Source: Xiphydria camelus (Eukaryota; Arthropoda; Insecta; Hymenoptera; Xiphydriidae). From it: 64,000 nt of DNA. Location of the stretch: assembly GCA_963678675.1 (NCBI GenBank), contig OY783198.1:5089001-5153000 (forward strand), given 5' to 3'. The notes beneath the pieces are model-generated. The model saw only the letters and a program-made list of their open reading frames with translations, was not told where the DNA came from and did not search any database. This document shows, in pieces, positions 37,353 to 49,911 of the stretch. Every line of letters starts with the position of its first letter. Within the stretch, counting starts at the first letter, position 1. A program made the position numbers and the translations under genes.

Positions 37353-38250
37353 ATTTATATATATATATATACAAACTCAATTCTTTTTTGATCCGCCTAA
37401 TTTCGACTATACACACCGCGCCTTGCGTAAAACTAACAAATTCGACGTGTAATAAACGCGTCGCGAAGGGTCGACGTCGTTATAAAATTCGGAAAGGCGG
37501 GACCGCGCGGTCACTCCACATTTTGCGAGTGTCGAATGGACGCGTGGGAGAGATTTAGAATAAAGTTATTTTATTTCAGCATAAATCAGGTCTACATTAG
37601 TGGAAATTTACTTTATCAGGTGTACGCTGTGTCTGTTGAAAAATTCAATTTTTTAACCTCGAGGAGCTCTGTTACCGAGATGCACTGTAAATATTACTAA
37701 TCCTTTTTTTTTCCGTGCGCGGTAATAAATATAGGAAGGGAGGAAATATGATGCGAATTAGCCGAGCGGAGGGGTTGCGACGCTGCCCTCTGTATACCGA
37801 CGCGGCGAGAGAGTGGGGAGGAATTACGCGGGGTTGGATCGGGGTGGCGGTGGGAGACGGGGCCGCGACGGTGGTGCGAGTCGCTCTGATCGTTTTCCGA
37901 TACCGCGACCTGACGACTCCCCCCCCCCCCCTTCGGTATCGCCCGGGAAAAAAGGAAAAATAACGAGAAGTCAATTAAAGTTTCGATATGTCACCGTTTA
38001 ATACGTTTGTGCCATTGGCGAGAATTGCGCGCGGAGCGGCCGTAACCGTTGTACTTTCCCCGCGAACGGTAATCGAATATATTCCGTGGATCGAGTTACG
38101 CGTGCTTTTATACGCGCGGTTTCGGGGCGAGATGGGCGAGTCGCTTGAACGACGACGGCGATAATGATAATTGTTTCAGCGCTCGTTGCACGCGCACGTT
38201 TATTATGGCCGTGTGATATACTTGAAACGTGCAGCGGAATAACGGTTCGC

Positions 38251-38515
38251 ATATCGTCGGCTAAACGTGTTAACCTGCCAACTCCATATTTTACGATTTT
38301 AAGATGTTTTGATACTCGGCAACTTTATGGCTAGACCAGACTAAATAATTTAAATACATTTTGTTTAAAAAAAAGGTTAGACAAATACTGACAACTATTG
38401 TGTTAAAATCCGTTGTCATATAAGAACTTTTGTATTGATCAAGACAGTTTTATTCTCGCTTCTGAAAATCTGACTTCATGTGAGTTGGCAGGTTAACATA
38501 TTTAGCCGACGATAT
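38251..38515. mobile_element. Element with 35-bp terminal inverted repeats
   Basis: ATATCGTCGGCTAAACGTG..TTAACCTGCCAACTC and the complement GAGTTGGCAGGTTAACATA..TTAGCCGACGATAT bound a 265-bp element. There is only one mismatched patch in the arms, so it is young or conserved. No coding capacity. Confidence 0.7.
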
Positions 38516-38689
38516 GTAGCGTTAGAGTCGCGTGCCCACGGGTCGTCGAGTGCATCGCTGCAATTTTAGGTCGTCCTGTGTCCTTTTCCACGAGGATGCA
38601 GACTCGGTTGATGAGATGAGTCGCTTCTCCGGTAATAGGGGTTTCGTGTGATTTTTTAAAACTGTAGATTCGTAAAGCCTAGACAACAT

Positions 38690-38770
38690 TATTTACCCTG
38701 TATTTTCTCATTTTTCATTTCCGGCCTCATCTGTGAGCCGGATAACGATATTTTGAAATACAGCATACGT
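38690..38770. repeat. Dispersed repeat, inverted relative to 15175-15235
   Basis: CATTTCCGGCCTCATCTG..ATTTTGAAATACAG is the approximate complement of 15175-15235. Origin unknown. Confidence 0.5.
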
Positions 38771-41660
38771 CATCGCGCTGCAAGTCTATCTTTTTCGCGT
38801 TCGTTGCTCGACGTAAGCGCGTCTCTCAGGGTTCGTCGATGATGCCATAACTCGGTAGAAATACACGCGGTCTCACCCCTTCATTTTTTCTCTCACTGGC
38901 GAATCATGCGAAGAGCGTACCCACCTGCGCCGAGCAATAAGCGATGTCCCATGAATAACGCTGTCCCCCCGATGTCCGAGAAACTCGAAGCGACGCCGGC
39001 AAAAAGCGTCCCGTCGCGCCGGAAACTAAAACTGAGAGAGGACGCCGTGGTGGCCGGCGGCGGCGGCGGCGGGGCAAGTTAAGCGGGACGGTGCTCAGGG
39101 GTGGCTCAACCCCCGGGTTACAAGCACTCCCAGTGACCCTCCATCAGTAGCACACTTACCGCGAGTGACCCCTCCTCTCTTTTCCTCGTTTTCTCACCCT
39201 CCGTCCGTCGTCCCGACGGAGACACTGGACACCCCAGATTAGTGTATTATTTCTTCTCCGCGATTATACACATCTCCCCCTCCGTTCCGCACGTCTTTCT
39301 CGACGGGCAGGGCTTCGTTTAACCGGGTTTTACGGGGCTTTTTGGCGATATTATCGAATGAACCCCCTCCTTAAAGAGAGACCGGGGTAGCGGTTGATTC
39401 GATAATGTAGCAATATGATATCGTTATTTATTCGCTCGGGTGGGTCCCACGTGAAAATTGTTTCTTCGACCGTTTGGGATCACTACGAGGGTGGGTTTCG
39501 TACGGGATAATGTGCTGTTGAGCCAAGTTCACACATATCGTATGTAATATCCCGTCTACGATAATTTGAGATAAGTTCATTACTACAAAGTGCAGCTGTA
39601 TGTGTCTATCCTGTACATTTTTTTCTTCTAAATTCGCGATAAAATCGTAAAGAAATATGGGAAACGATGTCGTAGAATTAATTGTCCTCATAAAACCATT
39701 TATAGCTCCAATTGTTAGGTAATAATGCGAATGAGTTACGGTATACATCATTTACGTACTTTTATACGAAGTACATACTGGCAAATATTTGTTTCTTTCG
39801 AATCCTCAAAAGATATGAGAAACGACATATCGTATAGAATTAATTTTCTTCATCAAACCATTTAGCACGAAATTTGTCAGGTAATAATGCGAAAAAGCTA
39901 CGACGGTATAATCTTAATACGCGAATACATCACTTACACACTTTCGTCCGAAGTATTGACAGATATTTTTTGCGATATTTCGCAAAAGCACTCGCGAAGT
40001 TTTACACGACGAATTTTCAAAGTACAGATTTTAACGGGTACACCCCTATATAAACGTTATAATAGCCACGAAATCTGGTTTGAAAGCTCCGTTCGAAAGT
40101 TAATCGAGTAACTACATACATAATACGGCTATATAGACGGCTTTTATGTGCCCCCTAAATAAATACACGCGCGATCGAATTCGATATAGGCGCTCATGGG
40201 CTTGGCATACGCGCGCGATATTCGATCGAGAGATGTACCTACTTAATATCGAATCAGGTGTGCGGAGAAAAAAAAAATTATCCAACCCTATCGGGCTTCG
40301 CCTTGAATAAGCATTGTGAAGCGCGCGATCAACCCCCGTTTTGGCGACGCTGTACGAAATTCTGAATAAAATGAATTTTTTCCTTCCAGCCTCTCTTTCT
40401 TTCCGGGTGAATGGCTCGAGCGTCGAACGGCGAGAGGGTCGGATCGGTTTCGTTGTATAAAAATTCCTGGGCCTCCTCGCGAAACGGTTTCCGCGTGACG
40501 GCGTAGCGAGAGAGGGTTGCGGGTGCGTCGCGTGACGATTTGGCAAGGGACCGATGCTATTGCGCGCGGCTGTAACGATTAGTTGTCAGCGTTGGACGAG
40601 TATATACGTTTGCCGGGGGCGGAAAATAATGGGTTTTCTACGAAGTAGAAAATATTCGAGGCCATCGCGATATGTATTTGACGTACCGTGATTTTATCGT
40701 TCAGTCGACGTCGAAGTGACGTCTGGTAATGCGAGTATTACGTTTCATTCTTCGATACCATACGGAAAATCGAGACGTCTCAGATCGACCGGAACTCGAA
40801 CCCTTTTCACGACGCGCTCTCCCCCCTCCCAATTCTTACGAAGGAAGTGAAAAATGGTCGAGACGCGCGAAAGCGCCGCGTCGTGGGGACGTCGACGCTC
40901 TTCCAGAGCCGGAAGTACCGCGAAACGTCGTCGCGTTTACCGGGACGTCCGGGCGGTGATTTCGGCGAAGAGGAACCCGGTGCCCCACTTCCTCTCCTGC
41001 AGCCTCGCCACTTCCTTCCCATAACCATAAGGCCGAGATTAAAGCCTATACAAGGTGACACGCATTCGCGCGGATCCGGCGCGTAATCCGCACGCGCGTG
41101 AGCACCTTCGTACCTTCATAATACCCGCGGTATAACCGTAGCCCGAGAGACTTAATTGAATTTCCTCGTTGTTTCCGGGGAGAATCGTAACCGCGCGGGT
41201 GCACCGGCGCGGAGCGAGAGTGGGCGTTGCTTGACTCGCGCGGATATAGTTGGGATATTCTGGGAGGCATCGAGTATAGCGGGGTGAACAGCAGACGCGC
41301 GAGTCGGAATGGTAATCCAATTTTCCCATTACACTCGCGTTACAACGTTTGGCCGGCCGGGGCGCGCAGGGTTGTTTCGGTGACTGCAGGTGATTCGTCG
41401 ACGCGCGGTCGATAGACGCGCTTACTGCGTACGCGTACGCGGGAGAAAATTGTCGCGATAATTAAATCCAGACGCTCTCTCTCTCTCTCTCGTGCAAGTT
41501 GGAATTTTAATGGGGAATTTTCTTTCTCTTGGAAATATTTGTAGAATGAGATTTTGTTAAAGTCAGAACGGGGAAAGTGGAAGACGAATTTGTTTTTATC
41601 CGCGGATCATTAATTTGCTGCAAGGTTTTGTAGAAAAAAATGGAATTTATCGACTTTCTA
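38771..41660. other. Non-coding stretch; nothing recognised
   Basis: Includes a (GGC)n run near 39054-39073 and (CT)n at 41475-41491. A segment of about 90 bp near 41310-41400 recurs in diverged form at 42050-42150. No coding exon supported. Confidence 0.4.
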
Positions 41661-41898
41661 CACTGGGCAAAAAAATTCGGTTATAATGGCAAAACGCATC
41701 CGGTTAAACGCATTTGGTTATCCTGACCGAAATACCGGTCGGTTGAATCGAATATTTTTTTATTCCAATCGAGTGTTTAATTATTCTAACCAAAAAGCGG
41801 CCGATCTAATCGAACACAGATGGAGGATCTATATTTAACCAAATGGTTTAGTCATCGTCTCCAGGATTTTCGTTAGATTGACCAAGTTATTTTTCTCA
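41661..41898. mobile_element. MITE family F, copy 2
   Basis: CACTGGGCAAAAAAATTCGG on the left, CCAAGTTATTTTTCTCA on the right. The interior matches 23169-23405, including CGAACACAGATGGAG. Confidence 0.65.
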
Positions 41899-42486
41899 AC
41901 ATTTGTACGATGTTCAACGATCAGGGAATTTTTATTTAAAATTTCACAAGGTATACCGCATGCTGTCGAAAGCGCCGAGAGATTATCTATAGCGTTTCAC
42001 ATGCTCACTATATACATTTTACTCCGTATATGTATGTACCAAATACGACAGCCGGAATGGCGATCCAATTTCCCTATTACATCCGCGCTGTTCCAGCCAG
42101 GGCGCGCCGCGAGTGCCGTTGGCCATTTCAATGACTCGTCCTTTGTCACCCGCCAGTCGCTAGGCACCTGTACGTGCCTATCGTACGCATATCTGTACGC
42201 ACAGGGTTGAATGATCGAGCGGCGGAACGAGCGGCCTCTTTTCTCAATAGCTCGCGATGATCGACGAGGGCTTTCCTCGTGAGTGATACTTCCTGTCGGA
42301 GTGGATGACGCCGCGGGGAAGACCAGGTGACTCGATGGTTTTCAGGAACGTTTTTAGTCGGGGTCGCGTGATCGAGTTTGTCGACGAACTTGTCCGATCT
42401 ATCGTGGATAAAGAGTCGAGCATCGAGTATATCGTAGGAGGAGATTCGAGAATCCGGATGGACGGAATTTATCGGATTTTTTGTAT

Positions 42487-42709
42487 GTAGGGTAAACAAA
42501 AAATGGGATGTGCTCCAGTTTCTGTTTAACTTTGAGCGCGATTATTTTAAAACGCAGTGGAGATGTACGAAAAATATAGAGTAGCTTTTTTACAGTAGAA
42601 ATATAGAGACATTTTTTATTTAAACCTCCCTTCGACGTCTGCAATCGATTTTAAGGTAATCGATTTTCGACTTACTCTTCAACCGGGGCGTCTATCCCAC
42701 TTTTACCCT
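42487..42709. mobile_element. Family G element, single copy
   Basis: GTAGGGTAAA..ATGGGAT at the left and ATCCCACTTTTACCCTAC at the right are inverted ends. The interior (GTGCTCCAGTTTC, GCAGTGGAGATGTACGAAAA) matches 31362-31725. Confidence 0.68.
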
Positions 42710-44261
42710 ACATCTGCACTGTAAAGACATGTGTAATTTTAATATATTTTTACATAAAGGTTTTTCTTCCTTTCAATAGGTGATTATGAAAATTAACATA
42801 TTTTCTTACGAAATTGCCCTTATAAATTTCACAACTGGGTATGTTAATTTTCATAATCGCGTATCGGATGAAAACTTTATTCTCAATTGCATTAAATTTA
42901 ATTCAAATTTTTTCACAGCGCGCGCGTATATCAGATGATATCTTTCCATTCGAACCGAAAATTCATCGGTGCTCGCCCTCGCGGGGCTGCGTGAGTCGCG
43001 TGCGAGTCAGAGTCTCGTTCGCGGGGGATTTTCTATGCATCGCGGTGGTCGTCATTAGTCGTCGCCTATCGCGAGCCCCGCGTAGATATATCGGGCGATG
43101 AATTCATCGGCGAAAAAACATTTACGTAATCGGTTCGCGGAACTCGTACGCCGTAATTCCTCGAGGCTTCTACGGTATCGCGGAGCTCGTATTATATACG
43201 TATGATGAAAATATAACACACCTATATACACGGAGAGTCACGAGATTTTCCCACGTAGTCATTCTCCATCAAATCAAATGGCATCGCGATATTATTTCCT
43301 AGCGGGAAGTTCATCGATGTCCCAGGTGGATCGATCCACCCGCGCGTATCCCGCGTAGAAGTGCGCGTAACCGTTTCTCGGACGAAAGCTCGGCGAGAGC
43401 GTTTGCACTTGCTCCTCCCGGGTTTCGGATGTTGCGAGATTCGCGGGAACGCGACGCGGTATGACGACAAACATCGGAGTGAGAGAGAGAGAGAGAGAGA
43501 GAGAGGAAGAGTGGGAGACGGTGAGTAGGGAGAAACGGGAGGAGTACTTGGCCGGGGACGTGCTTCCCTCTTGAGCTTTCCGAGCTTCCGTAATGTAATA
43601 AAGCGAAGTGCTCGGCTATACACTCGGTCAGCTCGGGTCAATCTGCAACGTCGCACGTGTCATCGCTACCGCATGGACGAAATCATCGAACAGCTTCAGA
43701 GGCTGAAAAAGTTACGGCTTCCGAGCTTTAGGCGGATGAAAACCGCGGTGCACGGGGAAAAATAGTTTAGAATCCTTTGCCGTCACACGACCGGTTCGCG
43801 TCGTCGTCAGATTTTTGATTACGTCATCGACGATACACATATGTTACACATATCACCCACTTGATATGTAATTGTATCAGAAGTAGTTCTGTGAGAAGCG
43901 CAGTTGAATTCGGAATATCGCATTTCCGTGGTCAGGTGGTTCAAGTACCATCGGCGCTCGCGAATACACGGGGTATCCTTAATTTAATCAGTATACCGCC
44001 TCACCGTTCGACCCCCTCTAAAATCACTCAGTCGCGCGTCATGACGTTAAGCCGGGACAACCCTTTCATTCCGGTTTACAACGCCGGGTTCATTGCGCCT
44101 CGCGCGCGACGCGCTGTTCACCTTACGTCACGTGTACGTGTACACAACGCGACGCGGAGGTATCGAGGCTCTCGATAATCGAGCGACGCGTTAATTAAGC
44201 CCCGTCGCGCGTCGATAGCGGAATCCATTTGCCTCGCCGCCGCGGAAATGTCCGCGATCTA
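42710..44261. other. Non-coding stretch with (GA)n
   Basis: A small inverted repeat (ATTATGAAAATTAACATA / TATGTTAATTTTCATAAT) lies at 42782-42856 and (GA)n at 43480-43506. No supported gene. Confidence 0.45.
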
Positions 44262-44560
44262 CGCCGTGAGAAATAATTGCCGGTACCAAACAAGTGTTTT
44301 CTTCGATCAAAACGACACGATGCAATCTCAGAATCACAAGTCATGGTTTTCTTCGCGCGAAAAAATAGTCGACGGGCTCGAGTAATTGTTTGCTTTTGCG
44401 CAGAAAGAATTTCTTGTTCCCGCGACGATAATTATTCTTGAATGTTAAGAATAATATATATTCTTCGATCGCAAGACACTGCATTTTAAAAAATTTGCAA
44501 CATCATATGTTTCCGATTCGAGAAAGATCTCTTTGACGCTGGCAATTATTTCTCTCAGTG
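44262..44560. mobile_element. MITE family O, copy 1
   Basis: 299 bp with GTGAGAAATAATTGCCGG and GGCAATTATTTCTCTCAGTG ends, flanked by TA on both sides (44260-44261, 44561-44562). Homologous to 59590-59886 (shared CATGGTTTTCTTCG, GAGTAATTGTTTG). Confidence 0.75.
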
Positions 44561-44594
44561 TACTCTCTCGTCCGCACGCGCCTAGGTATGCATG

Positions 44595-45095
44595 CACAGA
44601 GAAAAAAAAGAATTAGTCGGACCTACTGATAATTACTTGTGGGGTAGCAATTATCTATTTACATCAATAAAATTGTTTAGCACATCAATCTGATATCTTT
44701 TCCTTGCAACCATGCGAAATCGTATGTCATCGCAACGAAGAAATATCTGATTAATATGAAAAGAGACGTAATTGATCTGAATAAATAATTACTCGCAAGT
44801 AATTGAAGGGTTTCTTTCAAAAAGCACATTTGTCAAAAATGCAATTTTTGTAGTATTGGCAGTAATGCCTACTCTTTCATTACATCTAACCGCGCGTATA
44901 CGAATTTATTTCTCCCAAAAACTGAACTAATACTAATGTAGTTTTCTAACTATTGCTGAAATTTGCTTTTTTTATCATAAATTCTTAGGAAGATAGGTGG
45001 TTTTTTGTTGTCCTCGAAAATTTCATTTTTTTTTGACAAATACCGTTTTTGAAAGAAACCCTTCAATTTTTAGTAGATCCAACTTTTCCTCTGTG
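44595..45095. mobile_element. MITE family D, copy carrying a second element
   Basis: CACAGAGAAAAAAAAGAATTAG at the left, CCAACTTTTCCTCTGTG at the right. It is 501 bp instead of about 250 because 44805-45064 is an insertion. Confidence 0.75.
44805..45064. mobile_element. Nested element with AATT target duplication
   Basis: 260 bp bounded by GAAGGGTTTCTTTCAAAAA and its exact complement, flanked by AATT at 44801-44804 and 45065-45068. The uninterrupted family D copies read AAGTAATTTTTAG at this point, so the empty site is known and the 4-bp duplication is real. Confidence 0.8.
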
Positions 45096-45559
45096 CAGTT
45101 ACTTGTGTCCCACCCATCTCGCCTCTCTTTCGTTCTCGCATCGTCAGCCACGAATTAGCGTATAACCGTTCCGCGGGACGCTTCGGTATTCAACGCGTTT
45201 CGCCTTTCCGTCGGCGACGGGACTCCTCGACATGCCACCGACGTCGACGCGGGCCCCTCGACGCAACCCAGATACAGTCCCGCGAGCGCGGTTCATCTCG
45301 TAAACGTCGGCGCATCCACTTCAATTTGCATTTCGAGCCCTCGTAGGGGCGCAGCAGCCGCGGACTCTCGATGAAATAACGGCTCGGTTGCATCCGTGCA
45401 GCGCGGGTGCTTACTTTGCGTACGCGTAGGCAGGATGCGGAGAGCGCATTTCGAGGGTACTTCGATAACGTGTATCTCGTTAAAGGGAGATTACACATCG
45501 TGACAGTTCCGATTTTTTTTTAATTATAGGTACTTCCCATTGTATATTGAGAACAAATA

Positions 45560-45793
45560 TTATAACTGGGTAAATTTAATCGAAATCGTGAAAATGATGA
45601 CCAATTTTTGGTGAAATATGAAAAATTGACCAGTTTTTTGTTAGAATAACTAATCGTTTGGTGGGAATGACGAAACATTTGGTTGGAATAACTTGATATT
45701 CGGTTCAACTGAGCACTAGGTATTCGGTTAGAATAACTAAACGCGTTTAACTAGACGCGATTTGTCATTTCAACTTAATTATTTTTCTCGGTG
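45560..45793. mobile_element. MITE family F-like element
   Basis: Right end ATTATTTTTCTCGGTG followed by TA. The interior carries repeated GGTTGGAATAACT / TTCGGTTAGAATAACTAA blocks related to 23169-23405 in inverted sense. Confidence 0.5.
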
Positions 45794-47140
45794 TAGTTTT
45801 TCTCGCTTCCGCGAGACGCGTCGTCTCGCGGCAGCGAAGACTCGCTCGCTCCCTCGCATCGGGCAGTCAGCGAGTCGACAACTCGAAATTTTTCCCCGAC
45901 GACGTGATTTATGACGCGGTTATACGAGACGTTATTTTCCGCGCCGTGGTCCGCATCATGGTTTCGTTGAATGCTCCCGATCTCATAAAAGAACATCGGG
46001 GGCTCGGTGGCGATTTTTACGTTAAAAAGCGTGAACGAAGGGAGGGGGTGGAAAGGAATTTCTTATACCGCGTCAATTTGTCAACATCCTTCCTTGGTAC
46101 ATTTATACGGAACTCGTCTCGGGTTTCGCGCTCGATAGCGATTCTTCCCACGACGACGACGACGACGAGGTGAACCGAGAGAAAAATCCTTAATTTCTGT
46201 ATAAATTCTTCGGAGTGCTCGCTCGGGATGACCGAGAATTTCTGGAAAATTTCAGAACGATGCGATAAAGAATTCGCCCACTCGTCCCTCTGCCACCGCA
46301 AAAATCCAGCGCGCCGATAAATCGATCTCGCTTCCGCTATCCCACGCGCCGACGCTCCGCCGCAGGCGCGCGTTAATTGCTCGACTGACAGGTGAAACTC
46401 ATATCCCATCGCGCGAGACAAATATCCCCGGCGTTACGAGAGGCACCGAACGTGACCTCAACGCAGTTGCGGTCTCATTACGTGCACGCATCACGAACCG
46501 ACCTAAATAACGAGATTTATCTCGCGCAACCCGGCCACCTTATTAAATTCTGTTCGCAACGCTTTAGCGGGGTCGAAGAGGAGGGGTGAGCCTCGTTCGC
46601 ACGCGCCGCGCGACGCGATTTCTTTCGAATTTAATCGCGAAATCTCTCGGAAATCGCGTGACGCGTGCTCTTCTTCGTCTCTTTAAAATGCGACGGTTAA
46701 CGAGAATTTATTTGCTCGTCGGATTCTCGTATATTCGGTCATTTGTTATTTTTTTTTTCTCTCCCTCTCGACTCGATTACGATTTTATTTCGCGGAGATT
46801 CGGAGAGGCTGTTCCCTGCGTGTTTTCATTTTATGCGACAGAGTTTTTATTCGCTTCGGCGTTGTCGAAACGAAGCTCGTTGATTTTATCACGCTCAAAA
46901 TATGCTCTTCGGTGGGAGAGCGCGGTCACCGATCGGATTTGCGATTGGCTCGGTGGTCAAATTGGCGGCCGGTGAATTAAAGCGTTGGGATAATTGCTTC
47001 GGCGATTTATTGGGAGGTGAGGTAAAGAATACAAAAAAGCTCGCGCGCGGATCAGTAAAAAATTATATAGAGACGCGAGAATCTTTTCCATTCACAGAAG
47101 ATTAATGAATTTCTGCGACATTTCGGTATACCTACTTATA
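45794..47140. other. Non-coding stretch; nothing recognised
   Basis: CpG-rich, with (CGA)n near 46152-46170. Open frames on both strands lack features. Confidence 0.4.
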
Positions 47141-47352
47141 CATCGAGACAAAAATTTCCAAACCATAACCTCTTAACAGCCAACTAAATATATAATTATC
47201 TCGACAAACATGTAGTCTGAGTAAGTAAAATTTAGTTGAGGTAATCGGATACTCAGCTGCTCCAACTAAATATTTGTTCAAATAACTGTATTTTTATTCG
47301 GTCGCCAGTCATTTTAAAACTTAGTTGAATTAACGTTTTTTTTTTCTCGGTG
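47141..47352. mobile_element. MITE-like element
   Basis: CATCGAGACAAAAATTT and the GTTTTTTTTTTCTCGGTG right end, flanked by TA on both sides. Internal CCAACTAAATAT / ACTTAGTTG repeats. 212 bp. Confidence 0.6.
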
Positions 47353-47463
47353 TAATTAAGACTGTATTTTTCCACTGTTCGTCTGACAAAAACTTTTATC
47401 GAAACAGACAAACACGGATTGACCTAACAAAGCAGTTAAGTCAAATTGATTGACATCTGAGAA

Positions 47464-47711
47464 CAGAGAAAAAGAATTAGTCGAATTTACTGAAAATTAC
47501 TCGTGGAGTCGCAAGTAATTATCAATTTATATCAATGAAATTTTTTAATACGTCAATTTGATATCTCTTCTTTAGAATCATGCGAAATAGTATGTGATTG
47601 CAAGGAAGAAATATCTGATTAATATGAAAACAAAATTTCATTAATCTAAATGAATAATTACTTGCGGTCCCGCAAATAATTTTTGGTAGATCCAACGAAC
47701 TTTTTCCTCTG
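47464..47711. mobile_element. MITE family D, intact copy
   Basis: CAGAGAAAAAGAATTAGTCG to CTTTTTCCTCTG, 248 bp, interior without the 260-bp insertion seen at 44805-45064. TA follows on the right. Confidence 0.7.
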
Positions 47712-49398
47712 TATACCAGCAGAATGAATTACATCGAATGAAACGAAAAAAATTTAGTTATTCCGACTATGTACAGTCCAACAAAACACACAATGGTTAG
47801 TTTCACGAAATTTGACCTTCAACCCAAACAATTCAGTTTGAACAACTGAATTTTATTCTCAGTTTAGTTTCGAAAAGAGAATCAACGATTCGCGCGATGG
47901 AATTCGGGTCAACGTCGAGTGTGTTTCGCACCGTGGACACTCGTACACGTTACACCTGGATATAACACCGTTCTGGGAATGGCTGGCAATTTATTCGCGG
48001 CAAACTGGTCGAGTTATCTGTCGACGTGCAGCGACGCTCCGGATTAGAGGGGAACGGCGAAGGAAGCGGGGGAAGAACATGCAAATCTACACGTCCTCTA
48101 TGGGGATGCCCCGGTGTACACGGCGGTAATGTACTCCCCGAATTTTTCATTTTTAACTGCGCGCAATTTTCGCCGCGGTCGACCTTAATACCAGCAATTA
48201 ATATTTATGATTCTTAATTGGGGCATCTATGCGTAAGAGGCAAGGCGGCTGATCGAATCCGTTATAATTGCTTCGTACTTACATTCGCAACGGCAATCAG
48301 TTTAAAAATGGGACACGCAAATTTTACCTCGAAAGGGAATATTTCATTCGCTCTTCGAACTCGATTATTCATTTTATCTCCTTCTCTCTCTCTCTATTTT
48401 CTTTTACTCACTTTTATTTATTTTACTTACCTTTACGTTCTATCAAAATTACTCGGTTTTACTATTTACTCGTTCTTGTCTACCATTTATATTTTCGCCA
48501 TATTATCGTTACTCCTCGCTCCTCTACCGTTTATTTTTACCTATTTTTTACTTAGTTTTGCTATTTACTTGTTCCTGTCTCCCATTTATTCTCGCCATAT
48601 TATTGTTGTCATTTTTTTTCGCCTTTCTCTTTGCGCTCTCAGGAGACACCTGTTTTAGAGCCTACTCGATAAAACGCATCTTCTTTTCCTTCTTTCTCTC
48701 TGTCCTGTACTCGTAACTCGTAGCAGCATATTCGCACGTATACATATGAAGCAGCACCGACGCCGGAGTCGGCGAGGGGACATGCCTTCGATCCCTCCAG
48801 CCACGACAGTCGAAGCACAGCGCGGCATTTCGTCGCCCACCCCCGCTCATAAAACCGAAAGCTCGTAACCTGCGACTAGGTATACCCATAAAGATTAAAG
48901 TCCGTCGCGTTCGCTCCTCTTTCCGTCGGTTGCAGCGGATCGCGTTAATTCATCGCGCGCGTTAAAATTCCCCGGCGGTATCGGAGTAGCCGCGGGTGAA
49001 AATGTCGACATTCAATGATCATCGCTGTTTATGAGGGGAAAAAGTGTAGACGAAAGAAGAAACGAGAAGCGGCCGTCGAGGCGCGAGACCGAGGAGGCGT
49101 TATGAATTTAAATCGCGCGTCATTGGCGCGCCGTATTCATTGCGCCTTCGGACCGATATTCCGTTTAAGAGTTTACGACTTAATACGGAAATAAGGGACT
49201 TCCCCTTCGCGCTTCCCTCTCTTCTTCCGTCGTATCGGGAGAGTACTTCGTTCGGGTGGATTTTTTTGATCTTCTTTTTCGTCGTCTTCTGCTTCCTCAT
49301 TTTCCTTGCCTCTTGAGAGGTACAAATTTTGCAAGGCAGTGACACTCGTTATCGAATCTGTTTCGGACAAAATCTTGCAAGCTTTACATTGGAAACTG
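47712..49398. other. Non-coding stretch; nothing recognised
   Basis: A possible diverged MITE lies near 47720-47865 (GTTATTCCGAC.. / ..TTCTCAG). 48360-48640 is a pyrimidine- and AT-rich tract that reads as hydrophobic in two frames but has no other gene evidence. Confidence 0.4.
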
Positions 49399-49591
49399 CA
49401 CCGAGAGAAAAGTTCTAGTTATCCTAGCAATACTTATTTTTATTTCAGCTATACGTATAGTTACATCAGCAAAAAATGTATCACTCTTGTTATTATTTGG
49501 TATTCCTACACTGTATTACCTATACCGTACATTCAACCTCACTTGTTGTTAGCTCTAAAAAAAAGTGTGACTATAAATTTCTTTCAGCGTG
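49399..49591. mobile_element. MITE-like element
   Basis: CACCGAGAGAAAAGTTC and TTTCTTTCAGCGTG are diverged inverted ends around an AT-rich core of about 190 bp. Confidence 0.45.
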
Positions 49592-49687
49592 CGGAGAGAA
49601 AAATGAGTATATCTTGCTCTCTTTTTATTCACCTCCCTTTACGAAGGGGAGAACAAATGTTCAGTCGTTTCTATTTCATCTTACACC

Positions 49688-49911
49688 TGCGGAAAACGCT
49701 CTCTTCGTAGTCACCGCGCGCTGCGAAGGGTTTCGCGATATTATCGACAACGGAGCCTTTATCACGCGGGTGTGATTGGTAGGGAAACCAGGCGGAAGGG
49801 AATATGAGAAGTACAACCTTTGCATATCATTGGGTATATTGTATGGAAGCTAATATTTTAATTTTGGTCAATGTTCAAATGTTTCGTAGCATCGCTAAAT
49901 CGAACAGAATC
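49688..49911 (-). other. 3' flank / 3' UTR of the proline-rich precursor gene, duplicated at 61149
   Basis: About 220 bp immediately downstream of the stop codon match 61149-61373 with few differences (for example TTTGCATATCATTGGGTATA in both). No AATAAA is seen; a GATAAA at about 49755-49760 (- strand) is a possible weak poly(A) signal. The duplication shows that both loci share the same gene end. Confidence 0.7.

Noticed and set aside
48218..48658. Hydrophobic open frame that might be a membrane protein
   Set aside because: Pyrimidine-rich low-complexity DNA yields hydrophobic residues in two frames at once; no start context, partner exons or homology.
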